From Paenibacillus alvei DSM 29 (GTDB lineage Bacteria; Bacillota; Bacilli; Paenibacillales; Paenibacillaceae): a stretch of DNA of 64,000 nucleotides. The notes under the pieces are model-generated. The model did not search any database, was not told the origin of the DNA, and saw only the letters and a list, made by a program, of their open reading frames with translations. The stretch covers positions 434,001 through 498,000 of the forward strand of contig NZ_AMBZ01000003.1 in assembly GCF_000293805.1 (NCBI RefSeq). The letters are read 5' to 3'. Position 1 is the stretch's first letter; each line of letters starts with the position of its first letter. Made by a program: the position numbers and the translations under genes. Positions 1-8,027 of this stretch are shown here, in pieces.

Positions 1-8
1 CAACAATA

Positions 9-52
9 CACAGCGGCTGAACCTTGCTCAATAGCGAGGCTCAGCCGCTGTG
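9..52 (-). terminator. Hairpin downstream of degV
   Basis: A 12-bp perfect inverted repeat (9..20 with 41..52) lies just past the stop of the DegV gene. The T-tract on the minus strand is poor, so termination is likely but not certain. Confidence 0.6.
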
Positions 53-56
53 TCAT

Positions 57-905
57 TTATTTGCGGGCATATACAATACCGATCGTGTTCGGTCCACAGT
101 GACTGGAAATCACACATCCGCAATCCGACAGGAATACATGCTTCGCTCCCGTCTTTTGTTTCAATTCCTCTTGCAGCATTTGGGCATCGTCCAGAGACAA
201 GGAATGAGTGACAAATACGATATCCTTGTCCATTTCGTTCACATGATCCAGTGCATTTTGCTTCAACTGCTCTAAGGCTTTTTCACGTTTGCCTCGAATT
301 TTATTGGCCGGCGTCATTTTACCGTCGACGACTTTGATGACCGGTCGAATGCGGAGGAGGCTGCCAATCAAGTTCTGCAGTCCGCTGCAGCGTCCGCCTT
401 TGTAGAGGTAATCAAGCGTATCGATGATGAATTCCGTCTCCATTTTGCCGCGAACATCCTCAACAAGCTTCACTGTATCTTCGAGTGAGGTACCAGCTTC
501 GAGTGCCATAGCAGCCTTGAGAACTGGAATCCCAATGCCTGTAGATAAATTCAAGGAATCTATAACGGTGACGGAACCTTCACCTAACATCTCCCCAGCA
601 ATCGTTGCGTTTTGAATGGTGGAGGATAGATGGGAAGACAATCCGATATATAAGATGTTACGGCCTTCCTTTACAAATGGTTCAAATGCCTGCATGAAGT
701 CTGCAGGCGAAGGCGAGGACGTCTTCGGCAGCTTGCCGCATTCCTCAACTCGCTTATACATTTCTGGGGGGGTCATATCCACTCCGTCACGAAAAGCGTC
801 GTCACCGAAGGTAACATATAAGGGGATGATGCCAATGTCATAACGTTCTAGTAATGATTTCGGCAGATCACAGGTACTGTCCGAAAATATTTTAATGTGG
901 TTCAT
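57..905 (-). CDS. DegV family fatty-acid-binding protein
   Basis: The 282-residue protein matches the DegV family, which binds fatty acids in the cytoplasm; some members (FakB) present fatty acids to a kinase for phosphorylation. It shows the family landmarks: the N-terminal SDSTCDLP stretch, the KTSSPSPADF motif near residue 60, the SSxLSST motif near residue 90 and the RGxR/GGR region near residue 165. Length is typical. The ATG follows an AGGAGG-like site. It stands alone with its own hairpin. A second DegV paralogue with the same motif is at 15324..16184 on the other strand. The exact ligand cannot be told from sequence. Confidence 0.9.
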   Translation of the reverse strand: MNHIKIFSDSTCDLPKSLLERYDIGIIPLYVTFGDDAFRDGVDMTPPEMYKRVEECGKLPKTSSPSPADFMQAFEPFVKEGRNILYIGLSSHLSSTIQNATIAGEMLGEGSVTVIDSLNLSTGIGIPVLKAAMALEAGTSLEDTVKLVEDVRGKMETEFIIDTLDYLYKGGRCSGLQNLIGSLLRIRPVIKVVDGKMTPANKIRGKREKALEQLKQNALDHVNEMDKDIVFVTHSLSLDDAQMLQEELKQKTGAKHVFLSDCGCVISSHCGPNTIGIVYARK

Positions 906-1140
906 TATGCTTCCTCCTGAAAGGTATGTAGCTTTTATACGAAAATGGTTTCATTAGTAGACATTTAATCATTATACTGCAAAAAGAATAGACTTACCTA
1001 ATCCAAATTAGTTGAATAGGCTGAAAAAATATTCCAAATGAGGCGTGCGATTGCGTTCGCTGAGCGGCCCACGTTATACTGAAGCAAGATAAAGCATGAA
1101 GTACAGAATAACAAAGTATGGTTCCAGAGGGAGCTTCATG

Positions 1141-1740
1141 ATGGAGTACATAAGGAAAGGACAAGTAGCAACAAAGATGAACATCGAAGCGAAAGCATTT
1201 AGAAGGATTCAATGGGGTTTGTTATTTTTTATTGATTACGCGCCAAGAGGCATCGATCTGCTGCCCGATATTGTAGGCTTGGCCTTGGTCTTCAGCGGAG
1301 TTAAGGGATTGGTGTCCGTGTCAGATCGATTCTTGCTTGCGAAGCGGGTCTGCATTCCACTCATCGTGCTCGCCTTGTATGAATTAGTGCAGCCGATGGT
1401 GTTGGGTGGTGTGAACCCAGAAGTAAGAGCTTGGATTGGTGTCATACGGAGTATTGCGGAAACAGGTTTGAATATTACATTAGTGACCTTCATGTGCAGT
1501 GGATTGCGGCAATATGCCTTGAGCCGTGATTGGGGCTCCATCGCGCATATGGCACGAAGACGATCATTATACTTTACGGTTGCACTCGCATGCTCCTTCA
1601 GCATGATCGGCTTTGCGCTTGCGTCGCCAATGGTATTCTCTGCCATGGCTGCTCCGATGTTCCTGCTCTACATTATTGTCGTGTTCATGCTTATGGGGCT
1701 GTTCGGACAGGCAGCTAAAATGGTGCAGAAGCAAAAATAA
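1141..1740 (+). CDS. Putative membrane protein of unknown function
   Basis: The 199-residue product has a short basic N-terminus and about four hydrophobic helices (around residues 20-50, 70-90, 100-130 and 150-190), so it is predicted to sit in the cytoplasmic membrane. I do not recognise a family. The ATG at 1141 (or the adjacent 1138) was chosen because AGAGGGAG lies at 1126..1133; an earlier in-frame ATG at 1096 has no such site. It ends 24 bases before a PP2C-type phosphatase gene, so the two probably form an operon. Confidence 0.7.
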   Translation: MEYIRKGQVATKMNIEAKAFRRIQWGLLFFIDYAPRGIDLLPDIVGLALVFSGVKGLVSVSDRFLLAKRVCIPLIVLALYELVQPMVLGGVNPEVRAWIGVIRSIAETGLNITLVTFMCSGLRQYALSRDWGSIAHMARRRSLYFTVALACSFSMIGFALASPMVFSAMAAPMFLLYIIVVFMLMGLFGQAAKMVQKQK

Positions 1741-1764
1741 ATAGAGATTGGGAGGTGTGTCGAA

Positions 1765-2637
1765 GTGATTCGAGTTCATTGTGATGCTGTTACAAGACAA
1801 GGGCAAGGCATGCGTAATGAAGACCGGATGGTCGCACTTCCTGAACAGCAACTGTATGCAGTGATTGATGGGGTATCCGGATTGGAACCAATTGTGGATG
1901 AGCTTGGCTGTACGGCTGGTGAAATAGCGGCCATCAAGATTGCGGAGGGACTGCAATCGATTGTGGGACAGGCATCTGAAGCATGTTCTGCAATCGAAAT
2001 TATGCGCTCTCATCTACTGGAAGCGAATCGGGAGCTTGATCTCCTCATGCGCAAATACAACATTGCCTCGCAGGAGACGAGCCGGCGATTCGGCGCAGTT
2101 CATGCCGGTGTATGGCTTGATGAGCATTATGCTTACTGGACACAGACAGGGGATTGTATGATTTATGCCCGTTATGATTCGGGGCGGGTTCGTGCAGTTA
2201 CCTACGATCGTGTTGCGGCTTTTGATGATCATGCATTGAGAGAATGGATGAATCATGAGGAGGAGTGGAGAAAGCATCGTCAGCCTGACGTAGTCCGCAG
2301 TATCCTGCTGCACAATCGTGCCCAAGCCAACGCAGAAAATGGTTATAGTGTCCTGAATGGGGATGGAGCTGTCCAATATCGGATGGAATGTGGTGCGCTT
2401 CCACTGCAAGGAATTACGCATCTCTTGCTCGTGTCGGACGGAATCTATCCGTGGCATGTTGATCAGGAGCAAAGCTGTACAGAATGCTGGTTCCAGTCCA
2501 TCATTGAGAAGGGCATGGAACGATGTGCAGTGGAACTGGAGGAACACGAACGTACGGATGAACGCTGTAATACAATGCCCCGGTTTAAAATGTGTGACGA
2601 TAAGACGGGGATTCTGTTGACCATAGAGAAAATATAA
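1765..2637 (+). CDS. PP2C-family serine/threonine phosphatase-like protein
   Basis: This 290-residue protein is likely a metal-dependent protein phosphatase of the PP2C fold. It keeps the expected acidic metal-binding positions: NED near residue 20, DGVSG near residue 37, SDG near residue 217 and DDKTG near the C-terminus. Start is GTG at 1765 behind GGAGGTG at 1751..1757. It is the second gene of a likely operon with a membrane protein. No regulatory or sensor domain is fused to it. The substrate is unknown, and it is distinct from the usual PrpC/PrkC pair, since no kinase is adjacent. Confidence 0.75.
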   Translation: MIRVHCDAVTRQGQGMRNEDRMVALPEQQLYAVIDGVSGLEPIVDELGCTAGEIAAIKIAEGLQSIVGQASEACSAIEIMRSHLLEANRELDLLMRKYNIASQETSRRFGAVHAGVWLDEHYAYWTQTGDCMIYARYDSGRVRAVTYDRVAAFDDHALREWMNHEEEWRKHRQPDVVRSILLHNRAQANAENGYSVLNGDGAVQYRMECGALPLQGITHLLLVSDGIYPWHVDQEQSCTECWFQSIIEKGMERCAVELEEHERTDERCNTMPRFKMCDDKTGILLTIEKI

Positions 2638-2639
2638 AG

Positions 2640-2684
2640 AAGGCCCAAACCGATGCCCTGTTAGGCGGTACGGATTTGGGCCTT
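2640..2684. terminator. Bidirectional terminator
   Basis: A 13-bp stem (2640..2652 with 2671..2684) separates the convergent PP2C and msrAB genes and can serve both strands. Confidence 0.8.
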
Positions 2685-2697
2685 ATTTCATACAAGC

Positions 2698-3678
2698 TTA
2701 TTTGAACAAGGATGCGAATTCACCATAACCTTCTTGCTCCAGTTTATTCTTCGGAATGAATCGCAGAGCTGCTGAATTTATGCAATACCGAAGTCCGGTA
2801 GGCGTAGGGCCATCGTCGAACACATGACCCAAGTGAGAGTCGCCAAGTTTGCTTCTGACTTCCACACGAACCATACCGTGAGAGGTGTCCAGTTTATTTT
2901 CAACATGACTGGAGCGAAGCGGCTTCGAGAAGCTTGGCCAGCCGCAGCCCGCATCGAATTTATCCAAGGAGCTGAAGAGAGGTTCGCCTGATACGATGTC
3001 AACATAAATGCCATCCTCTTCATGGTTCCAATATTCATTGGCAAAAGGCGGTTCTGTACCGTTCTGCTGTGTTACCCGGTATTGGATCGGCGTCAGCTTT
3101 TCTGAAAGAGCTGCACGCTGCTGTTCTGTTACGCCCCAGTGACTTACTATATAGGCATCTCTGCCGGACGCAGCACGATAACGCTTGTAATGGGCTGGAT
3201 TTTTCTGATGATAATGCTGATGATGCTCCTCGGCAGGATAGAATATACCTGCAGGAACAATCTCTGTTGCAATCGGCTTATCGAATCTACCGCTCTGCTC
3301 CAGCTCCTGCTTTGATTGAACTGCGAGCTTATGCTGCTCCTCATTGTGATAAAAGATGGCCGTTCGATATGACGAACCGCGGTCGTGGAACTGTCCGCCT
3401 TCATCGGTTGGGTCTATTTGCTGCCAGAAAATATCAAGCAGCTTTTTATAAGGGAATAGGGCAGGGTCGAATGTAATCTGAACAGCTTCGGCATGCCCTG
3501 TAGTTTCCGAACATACTTGCTCATATGTAGGACAGTCTGTGTGTCCTCCTGTATAGCCAGACACAATTGAATGGATGCCAGGAAGCTCTTCGAACGGCGT
3601 GACCATGCACCAGAAGCAGCCACCTGCAAAGGTCGCTTTTTCAAGTGAAGGATGATGATTGGATTGTTCTTCGCTCAC
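2698..3678 (-). CDS. msrAB: Peptide methionine sulfoxide reductase MsrA/MsrB fusion
   Basis: The 326-residue protein repairs oxidised methionine in proteins. The N-terminal half is MsrA, with the catalytic GCFWC motif near residue 21, and reduces the S epimer. The C-terminal half (from about residue 190) is MsrB, with GCGWPSF and the catalytic-Cys motif RYCINSA, and reduces the R epimer. The extra Cys in GCGWPSF could be the resolving cysteine. The start is GTG at 3678 behind AAGGAGG. Such A-B fusions are common in Bacillota. It appears monocistronic. Confidence 0.95.
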   Translation of the reverse strand: MSEEQSNHHPSLEKATFAGGCFWCMVTPFEELPGIHSIVSGYTGGHTDCPTYEQVCSETTGHAEAVQITFDPALFPYKKLLDIFWQQIDPTDEGGQFHDRGSSYRTAIFYHNEEQHKLAVQSKQELEQSGRFDKPIATEIVPAGIFYPAEEHHQHYHQKNPAHYKRYRAASGRDAYIVSHWGVTEQQRAALSEKLTPIQYRVTQQNGTEPPFANEYWNHEEDGIYVDIVSGEPLFSSLDKFDAGCGWPSFSKPLRSSHVENKLDTSHGMVRVEVRSKLGDSHLGHVFDDGPTPTGLRYCINSAALRFIPKNKLEQEGYGEFASLFK

Positions 3679-3789
3679 GATAGGGAAGCCTCCTTATGAT
3701 TAAATACGTATATCTTCATCATACCCAATTGTTATCATTCGAACAACGCCAGATCCGTAATAGAGCGAGAAAATAGAGAGAAATGATGG

Positions 3790-3818
3790 TTGAACAATTT
3801 GATAACCGGTGTTATGAT
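3790..3818 (+). promoter_or_regulatory. Sigma-A-type promoter of Mn riboswitch-terC
   Basis: TTGAAC (3790..3795), a 17-base spacer and TATGAT (3813..3818) give a good vegetative promoter. Transcription would start near 3825, just before the riboswitch. Confidence 0.6.
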
Positions 3819-3837
3819 AAGTTCACTGAAAAACGAA

Positions 3838-4035
3838 TACTCCAAAGGGGAGTAGCTAGCACAGTAACCGTCGTCATTACGGGATCCGCCACAACGCGTA
3901 TCCTCGGCGCTACTGGCAACGTATAGATAACGTTGTTTGCGAGACCTTTGCCACGATGGTTGCGTTGGTGAAGGTCTCTTTCTGATCGGAAACGCCGTTA
4001 CCACTTTCGTGGTAGCGGCGTTCATGTTTTTTACA
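3838..4035 (+). ncRNA. yybP-ykoY manganese riboswitch with expression platform
   Basis: The conserved segments AAAGGGGAGTAG (3844..3855), the CTACTGGCAAC region near 3910 and GCGAGACCTTTGCC (3939..3952) match the yybP-ykoY aptamer, which senses Mn2+. P1 is CAAAGG (3843..3848) with CCTTTG (3945..3950). A rival hairpin GAGACCTT/AAGGTCTC (3941..3948 with 3971..3978) uses the same bases, so the two are mutually exclusive. A 14-bp terminator stem (3991..4004 with 4009..4022) and six T follow. The known logic of the family is that Mn2+ stabilises P1 and turns the exporter gene on. Confidence 0.93.
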
Positions 4036-4071
4036 GTATTTATACATACTAACGTCAAGGGGGAACTATCG

Positions 4072-4797
4072 ATGGAGCTATTATCATTAGAGTTCTGGAC
4101 CACGCTGCTGTCCATTGTCGTCATTGACTTGGTGTTAGCAGGGGATAACGCAATTGTTATTGGTCTAGCAGCTCGTAACCTGCCGAAGCAGGATCAGAAG
4201 AAGGTTATTATTTTCGGTACGATCGGCGCAGTGATCATTCGGGCACTTGCCACATTAGGCGTCGTGTGGCTGCTCAAGATTCCATTTTTGCTTGTGATTG
4301 GCGGAGTCGTCCTCATATGGATTGCGATAAAGCTCATGGTCGAAGAGAAGGAGCATAATGTGGAAGCTGGAGGCAGCTTCTGGGCGGCAGTTCGTACTAT
4401 TATTATTGCGGATGCCGCTATGGGGCTCGATAATGTGCTTGCTGTAGCCGGTGCAGCGAATGGACACGGCCTGCTCGTCCTACTAGGACTTGCCATCTCC
4501 GTTCCGATTGTCGTGTGGGGAAGTACCATTGTGTTAAAATTTATCGAGCGATTCCCCACTATTATTGTCATTGGTTCAGCCGTTCTCGCATGGACATCGG
4601 CGAAAATGTTCGTTGGTGAATTTATGAAGTTCGATATGCTAGCGCCGTACTTCTCGAATCCAGTTATCAAGTACGGGTTCGAAATCGTATTGGTCATCGC
4701 AGTCGTTGCAGCTGGTTTGTCCATTAAGCGCAGTCAGCAGGCAAAGAAAGCAAAACAGGCAGCATCGGATGTACACAAACGTGCACAAGGGGAGTAA
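4072..4797 (+). CDS. TerC/YjbE-family integral membrane protein (Mn homeostasis)
   Basis: The 241-residue polytopic protein belongs to the TerC family, whose YkoY/YceF members export Mn2+ and help metalate exported proteins. The family signature DLVLAGDNAIVIGLA lies near residues 18-33 and a second Asp-rich motif, GLDNVLAVAGAA, near residue 115. The ATG at 4072 follows AAGGGGGA (4057..4064). An open frame runs further upstream to 3937, but that stretch is the riboswitch and terminator and is not coding. The Mn riboswitch in front supports a role in relieving Mn excess. Confidence 0.93.
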   Translation: MELLSLEFWTTLLSIVVIDLVLAGDNAIVIGLAARNLPKQDQKKVIIFGTIGAVIIRALATLGVVWLLKIPFLLVIGGVVLIWIAIKLMVEEKEHNVEAGGSFWAAVRTIIIADAAMGLDNVLAVAGAANGHGLLVLLGLAISVPIVVWGSTIVLKFIERFPTIIVIGSAVLAWTSAKMFVGEFMKFDMLAPYFSNPVIKYGFEIVLVIAVVAAGLSIKRSQQAKKAKQAASDVHKRAQGE

Positions 4798-4840
4798 TCA
4801 ATCACACGTGTAGTTCAGGTAAACACAGAGAAATGATAGA

Positions 4841-4880
4841 AAAAGCGGTACAGTTGATTTCAACTGTACCGCTTTGCTTT
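4841..4880. terminator. Bidirectional terminator terC/melA
   Basis: A 16-bp stem (4842..4857 with 4860..4875), flanked by A and T runs, separates two convergent genes. Confidence 0.9.
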
Positions 4881-4881
4881 T

Positions 4882-6180
4882 TTATACGAACTTCGGAAGC
4901 CAGTTACCATGTGCTTCGATTAGATCATCACACAAGGATACGATGTCATCCAAGCTAAGTTCTGCTGCCGTATGTGGATCGAGCATGGCCGCATGGTAGA
5001 TATGCTCCTTCTTCCCTGTAATAGCAGCCTCAATCGTAAGGAGCTGCGTGTTCAAATTCGTACGATTCAGCGCCGCAAGCTGTGGCGGCAGATCGCCAAC
5101 GTAGGTAGGTGTAACTCCGCTGCGGTCTACGAAGCAGGGAACTTCAACACAAGCGTTGCTTGGCAGGTTCGTAATAAGGCCGGTATTCATTACATTGCCG
5201 CCCAGCTTGAACGGTGTTCCTGTTTCCATCGCATCGAAAATATAAGACGCATATTCATGAGTCCGGCTATGCTCAATGTGCTGATTATTTACAAGCTGCT
5301 CACGCATGCTTTTCCATCCCTCGATTTGGTGAATGCAGCGGCGAGGGTACTCATCAAGAGGAATATTGTATTTCTCGATCAGCTCAGGGTACTGCTTCTT
5401 GATAAAATATGGATGATATTCTGCATTATGCTCCGATGATTCCGTTACATAGTAGCCAAATTTGAACATCAACTCATATCGCACCATATCGTGGTGCTTG
5501 GTTTTCTGTTTTTCCATAGCACGGCGTTTAATTTCCGGGTATAAATCCTCGCCATTGCGAGTTACTTCGAGTAGCCATGCCATATGATTAATGCCTGCTA
5601 TCTTGGATTGCACGCCTGTGCTGTCAATGCCTAGATCATTGAACAGCCAAGGTACGCATACTTGGACACTATGACAAAGGCCAACTGTTTTAATCCCTCC
5701 ATACGTATTCATCACATTGGTCAATACAGCCATTGGATTCGTATAGTTGAGGAACCAAGCGTCTGGGCACACCTCACGCATATCTTTTGCAAAATCAAGC
5801 ATGACAGGGATTGTTCGCAAGTTGCGGAAGATTCCGCCGATACCAAGTGTATCTGCAATCGTTTGGCGCAGGCCGTACTTTTTCGGAATTTCAAAATCCG
5901 TAATCGTGCAAGGATCATAACCGCCAACTTGAATCGCATTCACAACATACTTTGCACCTCGAAGCGCTTCCTTGCGATCGGTATAGGCAACTACCCGGCA
6001 AGTGCTTCCAGTTGTAATAAGCATATTGGTCAGCATGCGCTCCGAATCGCGAAGACGTTCATGGTCAATGTCGAACAAGGCGAGCTCGAATTCTTGGAGG
6101 GAAGGAGTGAGCATGCAGTCTCCCAGTACGTTTTTGGCAAATACAGTGCTTCCTGCACCGAGAAAAGTAATTTTACTCAT
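4882..6180 (-). CDS. melA: Alpha-galactosidase, GH4 family
   Basis: The 432-residue protein matches GH4 alpha-galactosidases such as B. subtilis MelA. These enzymes use NAD+ and Mn2+ to cleave alpha-galactosides (melibiose, raffinose) by an oxidation-elimination route. Visible marks are the N-terminal NAD-binding GAGSTVFAKN (residues 8-17), NYTNPMAVLTN near residue 150 with the metal-ligand region, and GLCHSVQ with the conserved Cys near residue 172. Start is ATG behind GAGAGGATG. A divergent AraC regulator suggests galactoside induction. No transporter gene lies next to it. Confidence 0.92.
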   Translation of the reverse strand: MSKITFLGAGSTVFAKNVLGDCMLTPSLQEFELALFDIDHERLRDSERMLTNMLITTGSTCRVVAYTDRKEALRGAKYVVNAIQVGGYDPCTITDFEIPKKYGLRQTIADTLGIGGIFRNLRTIPVMLDFAKDMREVCPDAWFLNYTNPMAVLTNVMNTYGGIKTVGLCHSVQVCVPWLFNDLGIDSTGVQSKIAGINHMAWLLEVTRNGEDLYPEIKRRAMEKQKTKHHDMVRYELMFKFGYYVTESSEHNAEYHPYFIKKQYPELIEKYNIPLDEYPRRCIHQIEGWKSMREQLVNNQHIEHSRTHEYASYIFDAMETGTPFKLGGNVMNTGLITNLPSNACVEVPCFVDRSGVTPTYVGDLPPQLAALNRTNLNTQLLTIEAAITGKKEHIYHAAMLDPHTAAELSLDDIVSLCDDLIEAHGNWLPKFV

Positions 6181-6354
6181 CGATCATTCATCCTCTCGTT
6201 CCAAGCAGTCACACAAAAGTTAGTGATAGCAGATATGGAGTGATGCAACTTGGAAATGATTATTGTACAATCAATGTATCTAAATCCACTGCCGGTTGGT
6301 ATGGGGAAAACGAATGTGAGTATGGAGGAATGTTGTCAATTAAGGAGGGGACAG

Positions 6355-7227
6355 ATGGGAGAACGAGCAAATCTCGCAATAAATGAAGCACCTTCCAGGG
6401 GAGAACTGTCTGTATTGTTCAGCGGCCAATCGATAACAGAACCCTTGCATCACGTAGGGCCAAGTGTTCATGATTATGGCATTGTGCATTATATTCAGTC
6501 TGGCAAAGGAACATTTACGATAAGAGGGGTTACGTATGAAGTGGGGGAAGGAGATAGCTTCTTTATCTTCCCAGGTGAACTTCACCATTATGTGGCGGAT
6601 GAACGCGAGCCTTGGAAATATCGCTGGATCGGATACCGAGGCACAGGTGCGGATCAATTGCTTGCGTCGATTGGCATTGGACCGCATGCTCCTATCGTTC
6701 AAAACTATCGCACACATCGGGTCGAGGCGATGTTCCGGAATGTATATAAAGCACTGCAGCTTGGTGGAGTAGCAGGAGATATCGAGGCAGAAGGCTATAC
6801 GCGTGTCGCATTCGCAGAGTATGCGCGTTCGTCAGCCAAGGGAAATACATCGCAAAAAGCAGATAAACGATCCGATATTGAGCGTCAGGTCGAGCAAGCA
6901 GCCCGCTGGCTGTCTCTGCAGTTTGACAAATCCATTTCCATCGACGAGTTGGCACATACACTGGGCTATCACCGAACCTATTTGTCAAAGATGTTCCGCA
7001 AACAAATGGGGGAATCGCCCATGCAGTTTTTATTGCGGGTTCGGATGGAGCGAGCCAAAACACTTCTGATGACGACAAGGCTGACGATTGAGCAGGTAGC
7101 TGCTTCAGTGGGGTACGAGGATGCTCTTTACTTTTCGAAGCTGTATAAAAAATGGTACTCCTGTTCTCCGTCAACGCATCGTTCGGAAATGCAGAACGCA
7201 CAATCATCCGGATGTCTTTATTTTTGA
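6355..7227 (+). CDS. AraC-family transcriptional regulator (probable melA regulator)
   Basis: This 290-residue regulator has an N-terminal cupin-like sensing domain (about residues 30-130, with the HxxxP-type GELHH stretch) and a C-terminal AraC double helix-turn-helix (about residues 190-280, ending in IEQVAASVGYEDALYFSKLYKK). The ATG at 6355 was chosen for AAGGAGGGG at 6342..6350; a longer frame from a TTG at 6250 has no such site. It is divergent from melA across about 170 bases, so it most likely controls melA in response to a galactoside. Confidence 0.85.
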   Translation: MGERANLAINEAPSRGELSVLFSGQSITEPLHHVGPSVHDYGIVHYIQSGKGTFTIRGVTYEVGEGDSFFIFPGELHHYVADEREPWKYRWIGYRGTGADQLLASIGIGPHAPIVQNYRTHRVEAMFRNVYKALQLGGVAGDIEAEGYTRVAFAEYARSSAKGNTSQKADKRSDIERQVEQAARWLSLQFDKSISIDELAHTLGYHRTYLSKMFRKQMGESPMQFLLRVRMERAKTLLMTTRLTIEQVAASVGYEDALYFSKLYKKWYSCSPSTHRSEMQNAQSSGCLYF

Positions 7228-7257
7228 ATGCGCTTACGAATTAGGAGTTCAGCAAAA

Positions 7258-7302
7258 AAGCACCCCGTAACGCAATTGCAATAATGCTGCGATCGGGGTG
7301 CA
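7258..7302 (-). terminator. Terminator of small membrane-protein operon
   Basis: GCACCCCG (7260..7267) pairs with CGGGGTGC (7294..7301), and on the minus strand a six-T run follows. It ends the operon 7888..7312. Confidence 0.75.
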
Positions 7303-7311
7303 TGTATGTCG

Positions 7312-7479
7312 TTACATAATGAAATAGAGTACAGTGATAACAACCGCTGATAAGATGACAAACCAAATCATATGCTTCAAATCACGATTGATGACCTGTA
7401 TATCTGTTTTTAACGCTTGTTCTTTGCCTGTAGGCGATTTCGCTTGCTTTACTTCTTTATTCGTATTCGTTGTCGTCAT
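7312..7479 (-). CDS. Small single-pass membrane protein, 55 residues
   Basis: This short gene reads from ATG at 7479 behind AGGAGA. The product has a polar N-terminus rich in Thr, Lys and Gln, and one hydrophobic helix at residues 37-54 (MIWFVILSAVVITVLYFI), so it is a predicted C-tail-anchored membrane protein. I do not recognise its family. It follows the 127-residue membrane protein gene by 25 bases and precedes a terminator, which supports a two-gene operon. Confidence 0.6.
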   Translation of the reverse strand: MTTTNTNKEVKQAKSPTGKEQALKTDIQVINRDLKHMIWFVILSAVVITVLYFIM

Positions 7480-7504
7480 TCTAATTCTCCTCGTCTGTAA
7501 ATAG

Positions 7505-7888
7505 TTAGTTTACGGGACAGGCGAGGAGACGAGCAACGAATCTCGAGGTGAATTTGAGCGGTCTTAAGGTTTGGTTGCGCAGCAGAATCATATACGGTGT
7601 ATCAAATCTGTATCTGGGCAGCTGGTTTCTCAAAATAGCAATTGCGATATATAAAAGAAATAAAATAAACCATAATGGCATGGAAAAATGCTTGCCAATC
7701 TGATGCTGATGAATGCCTACGACGGAGCTGACATGGTCAGGATACGTATAGGCCGCCTCATCCGGTTGCAGGATCGTCATTTCATTTGAGCCAATAGGGG
7801 ACAGTACAGTACATAACACAGCGAGTATACAAAGTATTAGTAATATATACCTTGGCATACGAGCATGTATAAACCGCATCTTGTTCAT
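7505..7888 (-). CDS. Membrane protein of unknown function, 127 residues
   Basis: The product has two predicted membrane helices, at about residues 13-32 and 68-87, joined by a roughly 35-residue loop containing several His residues. The C-terminus is basic. The ATG at 7888 has a strong GAAGAGGGGG ribosome-binding site, which argues for a real gene. It lies downstream of the nhaC remnant on the same strand and upstream of the 55-residue membrane protein. No family is recognised. Confidence 0.6.
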   Translation of the reverse strand: MNKMRFIHARMPRYILLILCILAVLCTVLSPIGSNEMTILQPDEAAYTYPDHVSSVVGIHQHQIGKHFSMPLWFILFLLYIAIAILRNQLPRYRFDTPYMILLRNQTLRPLKFTSRFVARLLACPVN

Positions 7889-7957
7889 CCCCCTCTTCTT
7901 TATCCATGACTAGCTTGATAAGATGACAGTATCATAATTGGATGAGAAGAAGCAATA

Positions 7958-8002
7958 GGGCGACAATGTATCATTTTGTTATCAAAGATACAATTGCCGC
8001 CC
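7958..8002 (-). terminator. Hairpin after nhaC
   Basis: An imperfect 15-bp stem (7958..7972 with 7987..8002) lies just after the nhaC stop. It lacks a T-run on either strand, so it may be a weak terminator or an mRNA-stabilising structure. Confidence 0.45.
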
Positions 8003-8027
8003 CATAGAATGTGAGCTCTTCTGTAAA

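Noticed and set aside
3937..4071. N-terminal extension of the TerC protein
   Set aside because: It covers the riboswitch aptamer end and terminator; the start at 4072 has its own ribosome-binding site.
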